From assembly GCA_029465975.1 (NCBI GenBank), contig CM055761.1, forward strand, positions 2,300,758-2,364,757: a stretch of 64,000 bases of DNA, read 5' to 3'. Each line of letters opens with the position of its first letter. Position 1 is the first letter of the stretch. Position numbers and translations under genes: made by a program. Of the stretch, positions 1 through 11,992 are shown piece by piece. Below the pieces are notes generated by a model. That model saw only the letters and a list, made by a program, of their open reading frames with translations, was not told the DNA's origin and made no database searches. The stretch comes from Dallia pectoralis. Taxonomy: Eukaryota; Chordata; Actinopteri; Esociformes; Umbridae.

Positions 1-660
1 ACCACATGAAAGGTCTTGTTGCCTTGAAATCAGGCTCCTAATAAAATGTGACTAGTATAATGTAGTATTATGTATATGCACAATACACGTTGATTGCATT
101 TAGTTGACTTTAGTGAAACATACACATTTTAATAAACTTTGTGGGAGACCCCTGCCTGACTGTGTGTTGCTCCCCATCCATAACACCCTCTGTCCACCAG
201 GGGGCGCGCCGCTCCGTATCATCACGGAGCAGTTTCTTTCCTGCAGTCCAGACGTCAAGCTCGTTGGGTCCTTGACTAAAGGCTGTGCGATACATCCTTG
301 ATATCGTATCCTCCACCTGATGAGCTGTGGGGATTTGTAGGACGTTGTTGGCCGTGAAACTACGGAGTGCACCTCTAATTTATATTGCTGGTGAGTTAAC
401 GAAAGAACGTCCGGGATTCAATTAACCTTTCATAGTGTTGTTTATGTCTGTGTGTTGTTAACATATTAATCCCACACCAACACTTTCAGCATTCTTAATT
501 GTAAATTAATAACCAGTTAGGGCAGCCAGTGTAGTTCACCGTTAATTTGACCAGGTGTAATTATTTGAATTGGACCCGTGGGTAGGCAGGTCATCAAAAA
601 ACATCAATAAAACAGATGAAACCCGTATCAAAAGATAAAAAGCAGATGCCAAGTGTATGC
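1..660. other. Left-edge spacer, no gene recognised
   Basis: This AT-rich stretch lies beyond the 3' end of insl5. Short open frames overlap at 100-372 on both strands but show no recognisable family, no splice context and no codon pattern, so I do not call a gene. I see no transposon ends either. Confidence 0.5.
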
Positions 661-667
661 AAGAACA

Positions 668-673
668 TTTATT
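668..673 (-). terminator. insl5: Probable poly(A) signal of insl5
   Basis: An AATAAA hexamer on the minus strand lies 377 bases past the insl5 stop codon. It is the best-placed signal I see for ending that transcript. Another minus-strand AATAAA-like site lies nearer the stop (around 918-923), so a shorter 3' UTR is possible. Confidence 0.45.
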
Positions 674-1049
674 AGACAAGTGTTAGCAAAACATACAGTA
701 TAAACATGATAGTCTTTTCAGATAAAAGTCCCAAAATTCAACTTTGGCACTAACTCCACAGGAAGTAGTCCACAATCATCAACACGACTAGAGAAAGTTT
801 AACTCAATCGTATCCAAACCTAAGATATCTAAACGTTTTTTAAAAGCTCACATTTCCTAACTTAGATTTTTGATTATTCAGCACAAGTATTGCGCTAAAA
901 TAGTGAATAATAGAACTGTTTATTTACTACAACATAAAAAAATGCTCAGTTTTTTTGAAGAACAAGGCAGCAAGACACGTTTTGAGAGAAGAGGAGTGAG
1001 ACCAGAGTGGTGAAAAAAAAATAATTTGTGCTGGAAGTCCATTAGGGCC

Positions 1050-1897
1050 TCAACACAGGTACGTGAGATCAGTCTTCCTACAGCCCACCTGGCAGCAAAC
1101 GGTGGTCAGCATGTTACGATTATCCCGCCTGCTGAAATCTAACCCCAGATTGGCCTTTAGGTCCTCCATGCTGCCCAGTGGTTGCTCCCCTATGGCTTTA
1201 ACACAACAGAAAACCGCACAGCATTAAATCCTCATAATGTAGAAACATGCAGGACACAATTCAGGTTAATCAATAGATCTACACACCACCACCTAGAGGT
1301 GCCATATTATGTAGAATGCATTTGCCACGTGAAAGCTGGGTGAATTACAGAAACAACGACATGCAAATTAAAAGAACTCTAATGAGATGCAATTAAAAGA
1401 ACTCTAATGAGATGAGTGGCTGTCATTGGCTGTAATGCATTTTACGTCACTGATGTAGTCGCTGACCAAATCCAGATTCGCATGCATAGTTTGGTCAACT
1501 AATTTAATTCTGTAACATAAGACAATAAGACTGAATCAGAGTTTATGAGACATGACATTAATGGAACGAGGGTGAAATGTGCCAACATACCTCAAGGATC
1601 TAAATAAATTTGAAATGCGGTTTATAAACTGTAAAACAGATAGTAGAAACGAAGAAAACATGTACAAAGGCACAGGTATACAGGTGGTGTGGAAGTAACA
1701 CAAATAGACGTTAACTCACCCTCTGGTTGGTCTGGTTCGCTGAGGAGTCTCCTCCAGCGGGAACCTCCACAGGTGTAGACGACGGCCCTGAGGAACTCTC
1801 TACCGCATAGCTTCACTGCCTGTACCTCGGCCCTGACCTGGTTCAGACCAACGGCCATGCAGAGTAGCAAGGGCAGGACTGCTGAGCACAAATGCAT
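1050..1897 (-). CDS. insl5: Insulin-like peptide 5 precursor (relaxin family)
   Basis: Two coding exons, 1720-1897 and 1050-1195, joined at a phase-1 intron with good GT and AG sites, give a 107-residue prepropeptide. Residues 1 to about 23 are a hydrophobic signal peptide. The B chain holds VKLCGREFLRAVVYTCGGSRW, with the relaxin-family R-x3-R-x2-V receptor-binding pattern, and is followed by the basic cleavage site RWRR. The connecting peptide is short, about 34 residues, and ends at RR. The A chain reads CCQVGCRKTDLTYLC and is followed by the stop. The TDL-x-x-LC ending is closer to INSL5 than to relaxin-3, though the B chain alone would fit either. INSL5 is a secreted gut peptide hormone acting on RXFP4-type receptors. 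The neighbour dnai4 is also the neighbour of human INSL5, which supports the call. The phase-1 intron in the C peptide is typical of the superfamily. The ATG at 1897 is the first in frame. Confidence 0.87.
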
Positions 1898-1900
1898 CAC

Positions 1901-1947
1901 GGCTGGCTGCGTGGCTGGCTGCGTGGCTGGCTGCGTGGCTGGCTGTG
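1901..1947. repeat. 12-bp tandem repeat just upstream of the insl5 start
   Basis: About four copies of a 12-bp unit (plus strand GGCTGGCTGCGT) sit directly upstream of the insl5 ATG, so they lie in its 5' UTR or core promoter. The unit is a multiple of three and leaves the frame open upstream, but no in-frame ATG precedes the one at 1897. Confidence 0.8.
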
Positions 1948-1974
1948 TGTATTCTGGGTCCCCTGTGCACACAG

Positions 1975-3795
1975 GTTAATTCTCTGGTTTACTTTTTTTC
2001 CCTGAATCACAGTGTTTTTCTATTTGCTCTTCTCGTTCCCTGTGCGTTTATTTTTTTGTCTCTTGCTGAAGCAGTTACACAATGGACTGGTCTCTGTTCC
2101 AGTGTGTGCATATTCCTTCTATATATACACTCCCCTGTTCAGCTCATCCATGGACAAATCAATCTCTCGCCCCCGTAAACCCCAACCCACCCCGGGCCTC
2201 ATCATCCATGCACCCACCCACCCCATCCGCCCACCCTGTATGTTTTATTTCCAGTCAAATTATTTTATGTTTTTCCGCTCATGTCGACTATCACCATTTG
2301 TGATCTGAGCGTGAGTGACTAACATCAGATAATCAGTTCTTTACTGCCCCAATCTAAAATCGGATTACCTGTCCGGAGGGACGAGAGCCACTCTCTCAAC
2401 CTCTCCACTTTAACGAGTTGATTGCAGTGACCTTCCTTTTTAATGCTGAGCAAATTCAGTCAGTCACAGGGTTAACCCAGAGCCAAACAGATGGTTCACG
2501 TATTTAGAGCCTTAATGGACCTTCCCATAACAACAGTCAACTTTTTTCTTCCATTTAAGATAGTTATGATGTTTTGTCACGGAACTTGGTATTGCTTTAT
2601 TTTTGGCGTAATGTGATGTTCTATTTCTGTCGTCTGGGTTTAGTGTTCTTTAATGTACAATTATGTCGGAGAATAACATTTGTGGTTCTCTTTTTTACCC
2701 GGTGACAGAACATTCGCATACTTCCACAAGATCTCATTAGGCTTACCCTACTTATAATCGGAATAACTTTTTATCCAATGAGAACAACGATTTATTTCAA
2801 ATTATTGCATACACTTATTTAATTAAGTTGATAGAATTTGAATTATAATGAAAACCATGGTCTCTGGCTTTTATCATAGCTAGTATGAACATCACAATAA
2901 GATTATGCTTTTTTAAGTAATTTACAAGCTCCAAATAAACGATTGGTTACATCAAAGAGAGTTTTCAGACAAAACCAAGGAAGGGAGCAGTTATTGACAG
3001 TCAATAAAAAATGTCACATCCTGAATCTTTTCCAAGCAGGCTTCATAGAATAATAATATTGTTATACTATTTTTATGACATGGCAGTTATAAAGAAGAGG
3101 CTAGGGAGACTTTGAGATAGAGACAGAGAAGTTCTCAACCCCCTAAATGTTATTACAGACCACTGGTGGTAAATGAGTTGGCTAACTCAAGTTTAGCTGA
3201 CATAGCATTGGGGATTTCTTTCAATGGAAAAATATGGATATACTTAATAATGTGTATAATTATGAATCATATTAATTACATTATATCATATCGATGCTAT
3301 GATACAGAAGCTACATTTATTGGTTTCTACTTTCCGAGTTGGTCTGAACAACGGCCGTGATCCAAGGTGAGTCAGACATGGCAGTTGACATCTGTTTACT
3401 TCCATCATGTGTCCTTCTGTCAGATGACCACGCTACTATAACTTCCTGATCATTTGCTTCTGAGGGATTACCTTTTGTATCAGATTCCACTCCGTTTGAG
3501 CCTTTTAACAGCCATTACGACGGCCGTTAACACGTTTGGAGAGAGAAGCTTTCAATACGTAATGTGACATTAGCCAAGTTGGCGAGAGTCTGAGTTGTGT
3601 GACTGTCGCTTAAATTTGCTCGTTTGCTCTTCATTAGAAGTTAAACGACACCCTCGTACATGACAGGGTCAACAAGACGAGCAGCTACACAGAATGAGGC
3701 AGAATATTTTCTCTCAAATTTCATGTGATACTGACGGTGTAGATATTGATCTGAACTTTAAGAGTACACAAACCAAAACGTTGTGTTTCTCAGAC
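1975..3795. other. Spacer between insl5 and dnai4
   Basis: About 1.8 kb of AT-rich DNA separates the insl5 5' end from the dnai4 3' end. The part near 1975-2300 should contain the insl5 promoter, but I see no convincing TATA box or other defined element. Short open frames here look like chance. No transposon ends were recognised. Confidence 0.5.
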
Positions 3796-3797
3796 AT

Positions 3798-3803
3798 TTT
3801 TAT
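3798..3803 (-). terminator. dnai4: Probable poly(A) signal of dnai4
   Basis: A minus-strand AATAAA lies 160 bases past the dnai4 stop codon, at the spacing expected for a short 3' UTR. Confidence 0.55.
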
Positions 3804-3962
3804 TTTCAATATCAAACCAAATCGGGCCAAACATAATTCTGTCTGCAGACAGCCTCTTCGCTAATCTCATCGTAGGTTGTAAAATGGAGACGTCCTGTCT
3901 CCCACTTCCTTGGGGACAAACATAACGTAATTGCGCACACTCGTAGACTCTGTGTCCCCAGT

Positions 3963-6900
3963 TCACAGCTTGCTGGCCTTCGTGGAGACGATGATTTCTT
4001 CTAACGTGTCAACCTGAGGAGTCAGACGAGACAGCATTTAGCACACAGAAGATGTTTTACGGTGAGCTCTATTTGCCCTGATCGGTAACTACAGTTTGCC
4101 AGCACCCACCGACTGAGTGAATTGACATGGCGTGTAATCAGACTCCACACTGAGTTGTTATCAGTCAAGATTATCCAGAAGAGTCTGCTGTTCAAAGCAG
4201 CAGCACTCTAATCTCCTGCTCACCCGAGTTCCCTCTCCTACGGCGAAGTTCTTAAGCTGGTAGACGCCGATCTGTCCGTCGCTGTCCCCCACCAGGACAC
4301 AGTCTGTCTCGGTAGCAAACAGCAGGGAGGTCATCTTCACGCAGGGACGGGCCGGGTTTACAATGGTGGGGTCCAGGCTGGGAAAAAGAACCATGTCTCT
4401 GTGGTTACTCATCCAGTCGTGACAGTGCTGGTGAATTATGTATTTGGTAAAGGGAGAAAGAGACAGAAAGTAATGGGAAAGGGCAGCGATAGAGACGTCG
4501 AGCGCTCACATGCTGGCCCCCAGGTCCCAGATCTCCGCGCGTCCCTCGTTGACGGCCCCGAACACGGTGGCCCACTTGGGAGACCACATGATGTCAAAGA
4601 CGGCGCTCTGGGTGGACGTAAAGCCCAACACAGGCGTGAACAGATCCTGCCGCCACAGCTGAATAGTGCCATCAGAGGAGCAGCTCAGAAAGATGTCCGA
4701 GCAGAACGGAGACCATGTGACCCTGTAGAGAGGACCCTAGGAACAAAGCCTAGGGTAAGAATTGTGATTTAGCGATGGTTAGGTCTAAACCAGGATGTGA
4801 ACTTGAATGAAGGGTTAGGGTTTAATAAGGAAAAAGACATAAAGATAGGGAAAGGGCTAAGCTAGGATGTGGACATAAAGTAGGGGTTAGTGGTGAACCA
4901 GGATGTAAATATGAAGTGGGGGTTAGAGGTAAAGGTCTATGTAAGCTGTTTACACCTTGTGTCCACTGTACGTTTCAAGGAACTGCTCATTGTAGGAACA
5001 GGAGCACTTGTGGATGTGACCTTCTTCTGTACCAGCCAGGTAGATGTTGGAGTCCTACAAACACAGGACTGACAAGTATTAAGACAGAAGTAATGCATGT
5101 ACAGTGATGGATCAGAAATGAATGACACAGAACAATAGAAGATGAACGTTTTTGTCAAGGAACAAGGTTCCACAAGTTATTCAAAGGCTTAGAAAAGTAG
5201 CTGCAACAACGCGTGTTGGCTTGTAAACAATGTTTAATTAATGAAGACGTAATAACTTTGAAACTCTGGGTACTAACCGCGGGATGGAAGTCGAAACAGA
5301 GCCCTGGTGCCTGGCGCGATATCAATGCCTCGCTCTTTCTCTTCTTCTCTCCAACCTGCCTCTTAAATTGGTCATTTCTGGTCCTCTTCAGTTTCATTAG
5401 GTCTTGATAAGGCAAAGGTTTGGTCAATTAAAGGTTCTGAGAAAAAGTGGTCTGCAATAGTGTCTGTCAATATGTAAACCCAAGCCAAAATTATCCTTTA
5501 CGATTTTCTATTTTGGAAGCTATCCTACTTAATTCCTCTGGCCATCTTCATATATTAGGAGTTTAATTGGGTGTATTCTTAAGATATGTGTATAGGAACC
5601 AATCCTATAAGATTCTTTGTATTTCTTCTGGATTTGTATTGGCCCCAAAGAGACGAATCCCTGAGGAATCAAGTCCAATTGTACCTATGCAGTCAAGGCC
5701 TTTTCGTAGGAACCACTTGCTGATCCTGCCGTCTGCAGACACAGAGATAAGTGCCTCTCCTTTGTCTTCTCCTGACAGACCCTTCTCAAGGTTTATCCAC
5801 TTCACCTGCCACACTGGGCTAGTGTGCTTGTGGACACAGTCACTATAAAGACACAGGAAAACAGGTAAGCGCGTTTTTCGACCAGCACAAAACAATCTTC
5901 ACAAATACGGCCGGCCAAACCCATGTGCCAAATCCCTGAGTTTTTTGGGGAGCTACGGATTAAAATGTATAATTAAAGAATTACATTGGAATTAAAAAGC
6001 AATAGGCAATTAAGAAAAGAACCCAGCCTCGCTAAGTATTCAGTAATAACACAAAACGACATCCCGGGAGAACGAATGCAGCGGAGATATGAGATAACAG
6101 CAGCTATATGATGTAAAAGCATCTCCATATATAGAATGTTTTCATCTGGTATCAGAATCAGAAAGAGATTTATTCGCCAAGTCAAGTGTATACAAAGAAT
6201 GAGGAATTGGTTTTGGCTTGTTATGGCAACGCTTAATACACACTTAATGAAGAAGACAAAGGTGCTGTAATGTCTTAGGTCATGAAAAGGCTTATATATC
6301 TTTTTGTTGTCTGGTGCATCAAAGTTTAGCTTCTACATGTCTTTTGGTTTTGTGCAACACTATTTTTAACATGACAAACACAACTGTCTACAAAAATCGG
6401 AATTTACAATAAGATAAGTCATAGGCCTATTTCAAGAGGATAACCGTCTGTGCGAGAACAGCGCCATCTGCAGGCTTCGAAATAAGAAACATGCAGACAC
6501 TGTTTCTCGCGTCTGACTACAGCCACACAGGCAGGCCAATTTTACCCCATTTTCCACAAACTCACCTCTAGACCAATTGCAGATCTTTTCACAGTGGATA
6601 ATTTCCAGTGCCAATCAGAGTGGTCTGAATATCTGTCAGTTACATCCTATCTGAATCAAGCAGTCTGTGTGAAAGCAACATCTCTCTTTATCTTAGGTGA
6701 CACAGACCCACCTGCTGTCTACCACCGGTGTCTTCTCTCTGCTCTGGACGTTGTAGGTAGCAATGCTACCATCATGCATCCCGACAGCTAGCACGCTAGC
6801 GTTACTCGCCGAGAAGTCCAGAGACGTCACGCCACTCTCACAGGGGAAGATCCGCTCAGGCCACTGCAGGTATAAGATACAATGCCCGTTTGCTTGGTCA

Positions 6901-9900
6901 CATAACAGCGATACTCTAACTGCCACAGGTACAGTAGTCTGTTTATTTATAACTGATTGTGAATGTGTTGGCGTGATAAAGACCACAGGAGATTGTTCTG
7001 CAGCAGCACACAGGAAATAAACAGTAACGTCAGGTGTCATGGGACATACCGAGGGGTTCTTCAGAGACCAGCAGCAGACCAGTCCTGGTTTCTGGTCTTT
7101 AAAAGCAAACTGTCCATAGCCCACAGCCAGAAGGTCCTGGAGATGGAGACATTTTCAGTTACAATTTGATTGGACGTTAATGACATTGTTGAGGATGACT
7201 CACAATGTGGGCAGCGGTTCGGCGAATGAATGAAGCTTTGTTGGGTTGCGACTGGTGCGTACTGGGTTCTGTTTGTTCCAGACCATGCAGCTAATGTTTC
7301 GACCGGCGGTCAGCTCACAGCCGAAGGACCAGAGGCGCTCCAGAGCAGGGCCTGGAGTGCCGTCCTCATTCAGGGAACTCTCCGCTGCTCTACTCACCAC
7401 CATTGGAACAGATTTGGGAATGCCATCAGGGTCTGAATAGAACAGGCAACAACCATTGCTTCAAATGTGTATCTTAGCAAATATTTACTAAAGGAGATTC
7501 AAGCCGGATAAAATGTTGTGGCAAAAAACAACACATTGAGTACAATTCGGCACTTTGAAATAATTGAACTTGTCTGTTTTTGTTCAATTTCATTATTCCA
7601 AGTTCAAGCAACTAAAAAAGTTCAGTTCACATTTGAAAAAGTTGCGTGAATACAGTAGATGCTGTGGAAACAGTTAATAATTGTAATTGGTTAGCCAAGC
7701 CCCATATGTTCCTGAGCGTGGCTATACCATTACCGTCCAGTGTGGGGAGCTGTCTGTATGCAGCCAACTTAGGTTGGTAGATGTTCTCCAGAATGATCCT
7801 CTCCATTACAAACAGATGTTGCTGGAACTCCTCTGACTGAAGAACCAGCTCCGGGTCCGGTTCGTTCTCTGACGGGACAATCAAAGGCTCCATCTCCATC
7901 CGTGAGCTAGTGGTGCTCACTGAGATAGAAAAAAATATACATTTTAATATAATTGCATGTAATTAAATAAGTGGTAGTGCTGCTAAAGAACACTGCTATT
8001 TCCTTTCAAATATAAGACAATCCCTTCCGTTTTACTGGTGTAAAGGCAGTGTCACTGCACCTATGGTACTGCTGCTGATGACAGACATATTTCTCTCCGT
8101 GGTTCTGCTTGTGTCCAGTTGGTGGTTTGAAAGGATCTCAGGGAGGCTTGCCTTGTCCGTGTCTGGGGACAAATCAGCCTCTCCCAGCCCGACGCAGCAG
8201 ATCGAGTCATACAGGTCCCAGGTGCTTGCTGTAGTAGCTATGGAGAGAGTACAGTCTTTAAAAACTCACGCGCAGAGCACATAAAGCTTATTTAGAGGTT
8301 TAAAGGCCACGCACAAAGACGTTCAGATTTATACTTCAAAGACAAATTAACAGTAGCCGTGTAGAACGGGAGGTGAGAAGGAGGAGCAAGGAGGCAGCTC
8401 TCAAGGCATTGTGACGTGAGGTGAGGTCTAACAAGGAGCATTGAGGAGATACAAAGAGAAGTCTGACCCGCGTCCACCATGCTGACGACACCACTCTGGA
8501 TCTCCTTGGTCTTGGGCGCTCCGTTGAAGGTCTGCATGGAACGTTCCACGTACTTGTCGTTCCCCGTCCTGTTCTGACAGAGCTCTGTGTACAGGCTGTT
8601 CCGCTCTCTAGACGACACGAGTGAAGGTCTCATCGAAACGACATTTCACCCATGGATCTATTTTAATTTATGAGCTACAGGGTCCTGTGAATTTACATAA
8701 TGAGGAAGTAGAGGCGGTGTCTGGTAAGGGAGAGCGCTTACCTGACAGATTCTGCTTCATCTGAGGCCACGGACACAGAGACACCCGGCATGTCCAGTAG
8801 CCACAGAGTCTCCGACTCAACAAGGCACAGATCCACCATGTTATCTAACATCTCTTCATGTATCAACTCCTTCACCTCCTCTGTCTTGACCTGGACATCT
8901 GACAGGACAGAAATGTGTGCCTAAAACATGAGTAAAAGTATCCTTTTGATACTTGCACATATTATGTGCACATTTTTCTTTTGCTTTATTTACCAGATGT
9001 TGTTAACTAAATATATGTATGTTGCAGTGCATTTATCTTACTGTATAATTTAGTGGAGGGTGGATGGGGTTTGGGCTACACCCTCGGTTGCAACGAAGGG
9101 TCAATAATGAATTCAAAGACAATTTGAACAATTGGGAACTTCCAACTTTGTGGCGACAGTTTAATGAAGGACCTATCCTGTCCTAGCGTGTCTGTGCCAT
9201 GGTTCTACAAGGTTGGTGTGGAATTACACAAGTGGCCTGCAGAGCCCTCACCTCAACCCGATTTAACACTTTAGGGATAAATTGGAATGGCGATTGCGAG
9301 CCGGGCGTCACTACCTGACATCATACGTGTTCTATTGGCTGAATGAGCAAAAAGTCAGACAGAAACGCTCAGAAATCTTGTAGAAAGCCTTCACAGAAGA
9401 GTGGTGGCTGTTATAGTTGGGACCAGCTCCATATAAATGTCCATGGGGTTTCAAATGGGATGTTCAACAAGCTCTTATAAGTGCGATAGTTGCGTGCCCA
9501 CATATTTTTGGCCATATAGCGTGTCTTATATTTCTTGGCTAACTGTGTATTCCACTATTGTCCGACTATGTGTTCTTGCAATCTAGTTGCACACAAACTG
9601 TGAGATAATAAAATCATAGTAAACAAAGGTGTTGTGAGAGCAGAAGAGGGAAACTCGTGTGACGTCATTACTGATTAACCTGAGAGACTGATGGAGTTGT
9701 CCTTTCTGGAGGAAGGTTCATCAATCTCTTCGCTCATTGACTCCATTATGGACTGGCTTGCTATAGACACTGAGCTGCTTCCAAAAACGGACCTGTCGTA
9801 CAATAGGAAACATTACTCTGTCATTGCAGCAGGGCATATCGCTTAAATAATTGACAAGAGAGCCAGTGCATGAGATTTAAGATATTTGAAAGAAAGTACA

Positions 9901-10911
9901 TAGTCTACCAGCCATAGTTGGTTCTGCACATTGTCTTCAAAACACATTGAATACGTGTGTCACCTGGTAAAGAGTCCAGCAAAGCTTGCGTTGGTTGTGG
10001 TCTGGTATGTGGTATTGTATAGGTCTGCCATGGTGTCACCAGAGTTATCGCTGGCAAAGATCTTACTAAGTTTACACTGCTGGGCCGCAGGGTCTGGCTG
10101 ATAAACGGGCTGTGGAGTGACATCCTTGCCATTTTCGTCTAAGACCTGCAGGAGAGCGATATGTGTCTTATGAACCTCTGCCAGGGGTATAAGATGGTTA
10201 TAGCACAATGTACAGACAAGGGGCGTGTTGGTGGAAATGCATGTTACCTGGATTGTGTGTTTCGGTGTTTGAACAGAGCTCTTCTCCAGGATCTTGCTGT
10301 CAGCGGCTAGACAGAAACTCTTCCTGCTCACGGACGCGTTGACGCTGCGTGCGTATGTGGCACTGTGATTGACCCGGAGTATGCCTGGTGTTGAGATGTT
10401 CAATGCCCTGGAAGATCTAGATCACAGTGACAGGGGTTTAAGTTTTACCCTTACTGTGGCCTGGTTTTAACCTGTAAAATTGATGATTTATTTTATATAA
10501 TCCTGTACACAATTTGGCTCGTATGCCTGTTTCACTAACAAAGCAAATGTCCAATGCTATATTGGCCATATAATACATCCCCTCATGCGTTTACATGTGA
10601 TTAATGTATTGACTAGTACAATAAAGATTTGTAAGACTACAAAAAATACTTTAAAAAAAACATGAGTACTAGAAAGGTCTGTGGTTAAAGTAAATGTTTG
10701 TGCAACGTATTACTAATAGTAATAACTGATTATTAGTTAGATAACTAGATATGTTGGGTGCCAATAATACTATGTACCCCAAGCTTTAACATCAGGAGGA
10801 TTACATTACATGTCCTCTACCGGAAATACACTTTAATAACGGTAACACACTACCGACTTACGGTGAGACTTTCATGGTGGGTTTCTTCACTTTAGCTGTG
10901 GATGTGGACAT
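3963..10911 (-). CDS. dnai4: Dynein axonemal intermediate chain 4 (WDR78)
   Basis: Seventeen coding exons join in frame to 795 residues; the human protein is about 848. Exons from 5' to 3': 10862-10911, 10248-10407, 9964-10145, 9680-9792, 8742-8898, 8468-8607, 8061-8237, 7734-7919, 7263-7432, 7050-7136, 6712-6863, 5685-5842, 5278-5402, 4956-5054, 4510-4736, 4224-4377, 3963-4013. The N-terminal third is Ser/Thr-rich and low in pattern. About residues 230-250 carry the axonemal intermediate-chain block GNDKYVERSMQTFNGAPK, followed by TWDLYDS near 272. From about residue 420 to 780 is the WD40 propeller, with recognisable strands such as VSADGRISKW, CSSDGTIQLW and GDSDGQIGVY. The family acts in assembly and anchoring of inner-arm (f/I1) dynein in motile cilia. 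The donor after exon 8468-8607 (GTCAGA) is weak, but homology requires it. Splice sites were placed by eye from reading frame and family similarity. Confidence 0.95.
6146..6230. repeat. Fragment of a common teleost dispersed repeat
   Basis: Within a dnai4 intron, the segment beginning CAGAATCAGAAAGAGATTTA and running through a CCAAGTCAAGTGTATACAAAG-like stretch resembles a repeat found widely in fish genomes. I recall the pattern only approximately and cannot assign a class. A repeat-library search would settle it. Confidence 0.35.
9055..9535 (+). mobile_element. Degraded Tc1/mariner element
   Basis: Inside the dnai4 intron between exons 9680-9792 and 8742-8898, the plus strand carries a decayed 3' half of a fish Tc1-like transposase gene. 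Recognisable pieces are the stretch around 9190-9270 (GTGGCCTGCAGAGCCCTCAC, the usual W-P-A-x-S-P-D-L-N-P region), a stretch near 9380-9410 for a P-S/R-R-V-E-A/V-V-I-like ending, and a terminal TTTTTGGCCATATAGCGTGTC. The reading frame is broken many times and the element is inactive. The two ends were not both found, so the borders are approximate. Confidence 0.75.
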
Positions 10912-11509
10912 GTTTATTGTATTGTTGTGTCTTCGTAAATACAGAGTTGATGTGTATAGTCATAAGAAGATGATGTAGTGTTGTTAGGTACTACTACTGT
11001 AGCTATGAAAACGTTCATTTGACGAGCCAAGAAGTTTTTCTGTTAGATTTCACCATAGCAACACACTCCTCCCATAAAACGTTGAGGATTAGCGTCATGC
11101 TTGCAACATTCGGCAGCTACAATAACACTTCCGTTCTTTGGATTCTACCTTTAAAATAAAAGCCCGTGTGAGAACCCACTTTAAGTGTCATAAATCTGTT
11201 TTGTAGCTCTGCTTAGAGTATGGAAGACCAGGGACATGTGTAGAAAATAGCTTTGCCAGATGTAGCACACTGTTCACTGATTAAACAGCCTACTTAACAC
11301 AATCTCCTGAACATTTCCTAAAACTAAATATGTCAGTGACGTTTTAAACTCGACCTTTTTTTAAATGTGAACTAATTTCTATTTTGGTGTGACCCGGAAG
11401 TGTTTTTAATGTTTCTCGGGAAATGTTACAAAGTTGAATGTCGGAGTGTGTTTATTTTAAAATTATGGTTTTAGAATAGGTAACGTTAGTTTTCCCAGCA
11501 CGGTGAGTG
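10912..11509. promoter_or_regulatory. Head-to-head promoter region of dnai4 and pars2
   Basis: The 1.1 kb between the dnai4 ATG (10911, minus) and the pars2 ATG (11993, plus) must hold both promoters. On the pars2 side there is an ETS-type CCGGAAGTG at 11394-11402. A likely non-coding first exon of pars2 ends near 11501-11502 at a strong GTGAGT donor, which pairs with the acceptor just before the coding exon (CAG ending at 11983). On the dnai4 side an RFX-like X-box lies at 11049-11062. There is no obvious TATA box. Exact start sites are inferred, not seen. Confidence 0.55.
11049..11062 (-). promoter_or_regulatory. Candidate RFX X-box upstream of dnai4
   Basis: Read on the minus strand, the site GTTGCTATGGTGAA matches the RFX consensus (GTTGCC-AT-GGCAAC type) well in its left half and imperfectly in its right half. 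It lies about 140 bases upstream of the dnai4 ATG. X-boxes bound by RFX factors are typical of motile-cilia gene promoters. One imperfect match could still be chance. Confidence 0.4.
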
Positions 11510-11992
11510 ACATTACAAATAGTTATTCATTGGTCTAGCTACATTATTTTATGAGCCTTTCTAGTACTCGTGCTAAATTGGCTGACATAAACATCTGGCA
11601 TGTGTCTGATTATCGACTATTTTATGCTGTATGTAATATTTAGTAATAATTAGAATCAAACGGTTTGTTTATCACAACACTTGTTGTTGTGTGTTACACG
11701 AGGTGAGTTGCGCTATTGTTGCCCACTGATTCATTTTACTGGAGAGTTTAGCTATCTAACTTGCTTGGCTGCAGACAACAATCCTACATGCCTTGCCATT
11801 TATCTGAAAACGTGAAGATGAGTAAAATACAGATTTGCCATATTTTGGTTTTATTTATTTTATGGTTAAATGCATGTATTCTAATTTACCTACTATCTAG
11901 TGCTGACAATAATATGTATATTATGTCAAACAGTTATGTAAAACAAGTCTTTGATTCTTTATATCCTAACATTTTTGTACCAGTCTAGTAAA

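Noticed and set aside
1622..1972. N-terminally longer insl5 product starting upstream of 1897
   Set aside because: The upstream in-frame start would be GTG, not ATG, and would bury the signal peptide behind the 12-bp repeat.
11761..11988. 75-codon plus-strand frame before pars2
   Set aside because: It is AT-rich and lies in the presumed 5' UTR intron of pars2, with no family resemblance.
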